Of a stretch of 8,033 nt of DNA, positions 5,205 to 8,033 are shown in pieces; the stretch's first letter is position 1, and every line of letters starts with the position of its first letter. A program made the translations under genes and the position numbers. The notes beneath the pieces were generated by a model. It was not told the DNA's origin. It saw nothing but the letters and a program-made list of their open reading frames with translations, and made no database searches. Origin of the DNA: Pseudorhodobacter sp. (GTDB taxonomy: Bacteria; Pseudomonadota; Alphaproteobacteria; Rhodobacterales; Rhodobacteraceae); contig JACMNW010000353.1 in assembly GCA_014378345.1 (NCBI GenBank), positions 1 to 8,033 on the forward strand, read 5' to 3'.

Positions 5205-5218
5205 GGGGGGAAACCCCC
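5205..5218 (+). promoter_or_regulatory. GNRA-capped GC hairpin beside the rplJ ribosome-binding site
   Basis: GGGGG (5205-5209) and CCCCC (5214-5218) close a GAAA tetraloop. The stem ends 6 bases before the Shine-Dalgarno GGAGTG (5225-5230), so its folding or melting could change access to the rplJ start. Confidence 0.6.
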
Positions 5219-5235
5219 AACCTTGGAGTGAAACT

Positions 5236-5751
5236 GTGGATAGAGCCCAAAAAGAGAAAGTGGTCGATGAACTCGGCCAAATCTTCGCAAGCTCTGGCGT
5301 TGTTGTCGTTGCACACTACGCAGGCATCACGGTTGCACAAATGCAGGACCTGCGCGCAAAAATGCGCGAAGTAGGCGGGTCCGTACGCGTTGCCAAGAAC
5401 AAGCTCGCCAGAATCGCTCTTGAAGGAAAACCCGGCGCAAGCATGGGTGACCTCCTCTCGGGCATGACCGTGATGGCCTATTCCGAAGATCCTGTCGCTG
5501 CGGCGAAGGTTGCGGAAGCCTATGCCAAGACCAACGAAAATTTCGTTATTCTTGGCGGGGCAATGGGCGACACGATCCTTGACGCCGCCGGTGTGAAAGC
5601 CGTCGCAGCGATGCCGTCGCGTGAAGAGCTTATCGCTCAGATCGTATCGTGCATCGGTGCGCCTGCATCGAACATCGCCGGGGCCATTGGCGCGCCTGCT
5701 TCTAACATCGCTGGCATCCTCTCTACCTTGGAGGAGCGGCTTGCCGCTTGA
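5236..5751 (+). CDS. rplJ: 50S ribosomal protein L10
   Basis: A 171-residue protein, normal for Rhodobacterales. L10 anchors L7/L12 dimers to the 23S GTPase-associated region and, with L7/L12, represses its own mRNA. The start is a GTG at 5236 with GGAGTG seven bases upstream; the protein begins (V/M)DRAQKEKVVDELGQIF, the conserved N-terminus. The globular domain shows VAHYAGITVAQMQDLRAKMRE (about 26-47), RVAKNKLARIALEG and LSGMTVMAYSEDPVAAAKVAEAYAK. The C-terminal helix that binds L7/L12 ends STLEERLAA. Near that end IGAPASNIAG occurs twice in close succession (about 142-161), a small duplication in the linker before the final helix. The rare-type start and structured leader fit tight translational control. 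Confidence 0.97.
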   Translation: MDRAQKEKVVDELGQIFASSGVVVVAHYAGITVAQMQDLRAKMREVGGSVRVAKNKLARIALEGKPGASMGDLLSGMTVMAYSEDPVAAAKVAEAYAKTNENFVILGGAMGDTILDAAGVKAVAAMPSREELIAQIVSCIGAPASNIAGAIGAPASNIAGILSTLEERLAA

Positions 5752-5819
5752 GCAATTGTTGACCTGCGTGGGGTTGAACCCAGCACGTTGGAACCCAACT
5801 TAATGGAACGGAATGTAAA

Positions 5820-6197
5820 ATGGCTGATCTGAACAAACTTGCAGAAGACATCGTGGGTCTGACCCTGCTTCAGGCACAAGAACTGAAAACGATCCTGAAG
5901 GACAAGTATGGCATCGAGCCCGCTGCTGGCGGCGCTGTGATGATGGCTGGTCCTGCTGCTGGCGCTGCGGCGGGTGCGGTTGGAGAGCAGACTGAATTTG
6001 ATGTTGGGGTGACCGAAGCTGGTCCTAACAAAATCAACGTCATCAAAGAAGTGCGCACGATCACCGGTCTTGGTCTGAAAGAAGCCAAGGATCTGGTTGA
6101 AGCCGGCGGCAAAGTCAAAGAAGGCGTATCGAAAGCTGACGCTGAAACCCTGAAGAAGAAGCTTGAAGAAGCCGGCGCTAAGGTAGAGCTGAAGTAA
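5820..6197 (+). CDS. rplL: 50S ribosomal protein L7/L12
   Basis: A 125-residue protein, normal length. The N-terminal dimerisation and L10-binding domain (1-33, MADLNKLAEDIVGLTLLQAQELKTILKDKYG) is followed by an Ala/Gly-rich hinge (about 35-55) and the C-terminal factor-binding domain. That domain contains NKINVIKEVRTITGLGLKEAKDLVEAGGK, the conserved surface that recruits EF-Tu, EF-G and other GTPases. It ends EEAGAKVELK, as in most bacteria. The sequence before the domain reads FDVGVTEAG, where FDVILTEAG is more usual. GGAACGGA at 5805-5812 serves as ribosome-binding site. It lies 68 bases after rplJ and is cotranscribed; multiple copies per ribosome require higher synthesis than L10. Confidence 0.98.
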   Translation: MADLNKLAEDIVGLTLLQAQELKTILKDKYGIEPAAGGAVMMAGPAAGAAAGAVGEQTEFDVGVTEAGPNKINVIKEVRTITGLGLKEAKDLVEAGGKVKEGVSKADAETLKKKLEEAGAKVELK

Positions 6198-6236
6198 TCG
6201 GCGCGGGATGCCTGGCGCATTCTGACCTGAAAATGT

Positions 6237-6266
6237 GGCTGGGTCCGACGGAATTCGGGCCCAGCC
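6237..6266 (+). other. 11-bp hairpin between rplL and rpoB
   Basis: GGCTGGG-T-CCG (6237-6247) pairs with CGG-G-CCCAGCC (6256-6266), ten Watson-Crick pairs and one T-G wobble, around an 8-base loop. It begins 39 bases after the rplL stop. There is no T-tract, so it is unlikely to end transcription alone; attenuation with Rho or RNA processing are both possible. Confidence 0.65.
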
Positions 6267-6271
6267 AAACC

Positions 6272-6323
6272 CGTCTTGGCAGGGGCTTTCCAAAAGTTTG
6301 GGAAAAAAGCCCCTTCCAAGGCG
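6272..6323 (+). other. Long stem-loop between rplL and rpoB
   Basis: CGTCTTGG (6272-6279) pairs with CCAAGGCG (6316-6323), one wobble; then a C-T mismatch; then AGGGGCTTT (6281-6289) with AAAGCCCCT (6306-6314), nine perfect pairs; then CCAA/TTGG with a small GAA bulge. This near 50-base double-stranded RNA is the type of target RNase III cuts, and in E. coli the rplL-rpoB gap holds an attenuator and an RNase III site. No strong T-tract follows. The rest of the gap up to 6435 has no gene. Confidence 0.65.
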
Positions 6324-6450
6324 CGGTTTAAGGTTCGGGAGCCATCCGGTGGGACGGGTGGCACGAATAGGACCTTACCCCCTGCTTCGCATGCGGCGAG
6401 CCTCGTTCCCCAACGTGGCCGCCAGCGAATGATGAAAGGTGACTTCGAGC

Positions 6451-8033
6451 ATGGCTCAGAGCTACGTCGGCCAAAAACGTATCCGCCGCTATTTCGGCAA
6501 AATCCGTGAAGTATTGGAGATGCCGAACCTGATTGAGGTTCAGAAATCTTCTTACGATTTGTTCTTGAAATCGGGCGAAGGCCCAAAGCCCGCCGATGGC
6601 GAAGGCATTCAGGGCGTATTCCAATCGGTTTTCCCGATCAAGGATTTCAACGAAACTTCTGTGCTGGAATTCGTGAAATACGAACTCGAAAAGCCGAAGT
6701 ATGACGTTGATGAATGCCAATCGCGTGACATGACCTATGCGGCACCGCTGAAAGTTACGCTTCGCCTGATCGTGTTTGATGTCGATGAAGATACCGGCGC
6801 GCGGTCGGTCAAGGATATCAAGGAACAAGACGTGTTCATGGGCGATATGCCTTTGATGACGCACAACGGCACCTTCGTGGTGAACGGCACTGAACGGGTT
6901 ATCGTATCCCAGATGCACCGATCGCCCGGTGTGTTCTTTGACCATGACAAGGGCAAAACCCATTCCTCGGGCAAGCTGCTGTTTGCCTGCCGGATCATTC
7001 CATATCGCGGCTCGTGGCTCGACTTTGAATTTGATGCGAAAGACCTTGTGTTTGCCCGCATCGACCGCCGCCGCAAACTGCCGGTGACGACGCTTCTGTA
7101 TGCGCTTGGCATGGGCCAGGAACAGATCATGGATGCGTATTACCAGACCGTTTCCTACAAGCATGAGAAAAACAAAGGCTGGATCACAAAGTTCTTCCCG
7201 GAACGTGTGCGTGGCACCCGTCCAACCTTTGATATCGTTGATGCCGCCACTGGCGAAGTGATCTGCAAGGCCGGCGACAAGATGACGCCGCGCATGGCGA
7301 ATGAGCTGATCAAATCTGGCAAAGTGACCGAACTGTTAATGCCGTTCGATCAGATTCTGGGCCGCTATGTATCGAAAGACATCATCAACGAAGAAACTGG
7401 CGAGATTTACGTTGAAGCCGGTGATGAGCTGACGATGGAATACGACCGCGACGGCGGCGTCAAGGGCGGCAGCCTGAAAGTGCTGCTCGATCAGGGCATT
7501 ACCGATATTCCGGTGCTGGATATCGACAATGTCAATGTCGGCCCCTACATCCGCAACACGCTGGCCGCCGACAAGAACATGGGCCGGGATACCGCGCTGA
7601 TGGACATTTACCGCGTCATGCGCCCTGGAGAGCCGCCAACTGTTGAAGCAGCGTCGCAACTGTTCGACACGCTGTTCTTTGATAGCGAACGCTATGATCT
7701 GTCGGCGGTTGGCCGTGTGAAAATGAACATGCGTCTTGACCTTGGTCGCCCGGATACCCAACGCACGCTGGACCGTGCCGATATCATCGCCTGTATCAAA
7801 GCGCTGACCGAATTGCGTGATGGCAAGGGCGAGATTGATGATATCGATCACCTTGGCAACCGCCGTGTTCGCTCGGTTGGCGAACTGATGGAAAACCAGT
7901 ACCGCGTCGGCCTGCTGCGGATGGAACGTGCGATCAAGGAACGCATGTCGTCGGTGGAAATCGACACGATCATGCCGCAAGACCTGATCAACGCCAAACC
8001 GGCAGCGGCGGGTGTTCGTGGATTCTTCCGGTC
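6451..8033 (+). CDS. rpoB: DNA-directed RNA polymerase subunit beta, 3' part missing
   Basis: The first 527 codons of rpoB; the full protein in this group is near 1,380 residues. RpoB forms half of the polymerase active-site cleft and the rifampicin pocket. AAGGTGA (6436-6442) lies 8 bases before the ATG. The protein opens MAQSYVGQKRIRRYFGKIRE; conserved landmarks include YAAPLKVTLRLIVFD, the MPLMTHNGTFVVNGTERVIVSQMHRSPGVFFDHD segment (about 132-165), and IPYRGSWLDFEFDAKDLVFARIDRRRKLPVTTLLYALGM. LGNRRVRSVGELMENQYRVGLLRMERAIKERM (about 469-500) leads to the rifampicin region. The window stops before that cluster. The last residues read AGVRGFFR where nearly all bacteria have AAV(R/K)EFFG; see findings. 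Cotranscribed with the L10 operon and probably attenuated by the hairpins upstream. Confidence 0.98.
   Translation, partial: MAQSYVGQKRIRRYFGKIREVLEMPNLIEVQKSSYDLFLKSGEGPKPADGEGIQGVFQSVFPIKDFNETSVLEFVKYELEKPKYDVDECQSRDMTYAAPLKVTLRLIVFDVDEDTGARSVKDIKEQDVFMGDMPLMTHNGTFVVNGTERVIVSQMHRSPGVFFDHDKGKTHSSGKLLFACRIIPYRGSWLDFEFDAKDLVFARIDRRRKLPVTTLLYALGMGQEQIMDAYYQTVSYKHEKNKGWITKFFPERVRGTRPTFDIVDAATGEVICKAGDKMTPRMANELIKSGKVTELLMPFDQILGRYVSKDIINEETGEIYVEAGDELTMEYDRDGGVKGGSLKVLLDQGITDIPVLDIDNVNVGPYIRNTLAADKNMGRDTALMDIYRVMRPGEPPTVEAASQLFDTLFFDSERYDLSAVGRVKMNMRLDLGRPDTQRTLDRADIIACIKALTELRDGKGEIDDIDHLGNRRVRSVGELMENQYRVGLLRMERAIKERMSSVEIDTIMPQDLINAKPAAAGVRGFFR

Noticed and set aside
6235..6509. Small plus-strand frames in the rplL-rpoB gap
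   Set aside because: They run through the two stem-loops and into rpoB in the wrong frame, without a ribosome-binding site or family resemblance.
6328..7980. Long minus-strand frames opposite rpoB
   Set aside because: Antisense shadows of rpoB, whose protein sequence is unmistakable on the plus strand.

Overview
The window is a chromosomal housekeeping segment from an alphaproteobacterium, most likely of the Rhodobacterales (Roseobacter/Rhodobacter group). The evidence is the gene order tRNA-Trp, secE, nusG, rplK, rplA, rplJ, rplL, rpoB, the Rhodobacterales-style N-termini of NusG (RWYSVSVLSNFEKKIAEQI) and RpoB (MAQSYVGQKRIRRYFGKIRE), the leader motifs ahead of rplK and rplJ, and the moderate GC content. 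This placement is from recognition only; no search was run.

Layout. Positions 1-720 (minus strand) are the 5' part of a methyltransferase-like gene running off the left edge. A tRNA-Trp (862-937, plus) follows with a plausible promoter just upstream. Positions 1106-2350 (minus) encode a predicted exported protein: signal peptide, PDZ-like fold broken by a Lys/Gly-rich insert, Tyr/Ser-rich segment, then acidic tandem repeats and a short Cys-containing tail. A divergent spacer of about 420 bases separates it from secE (2769-2966). The rest, all on the plus strand, is nusG, the L11-L1 pair, the L10-L7/L12 pair and the first 527 codons of rpoB, which runs off the right edge.

How it works together. 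SecE anchors the SecYEG translocon. NusG couples RNA polymerase to Rho and the ribosome. L11, L1, L10 and L7/L12 form the L1 stalk and the GTPase-associated stalk of the 50S subunit. RpoB is the beta subunit of RNA polymerase. The gaps are rich in structure: a terminator-like hairpin between secE and nusG, an L1-type leader before rplK, an L10-type leader plus further hairpins before rplJ, and two long stems between rplL and rpoB that could act as attenuator or RNA-processing elements.

I see no mobile element, CRISPR array or defence system. Most of the window is conserved and ordinary. The accessory, least explained item is the repeat-bearing PDZ-like protein wedged between tRNA-Trp and secE. 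The last 30 or so bases of rpoB differ from a nearly invariant motif and deserve a check for sequence error.
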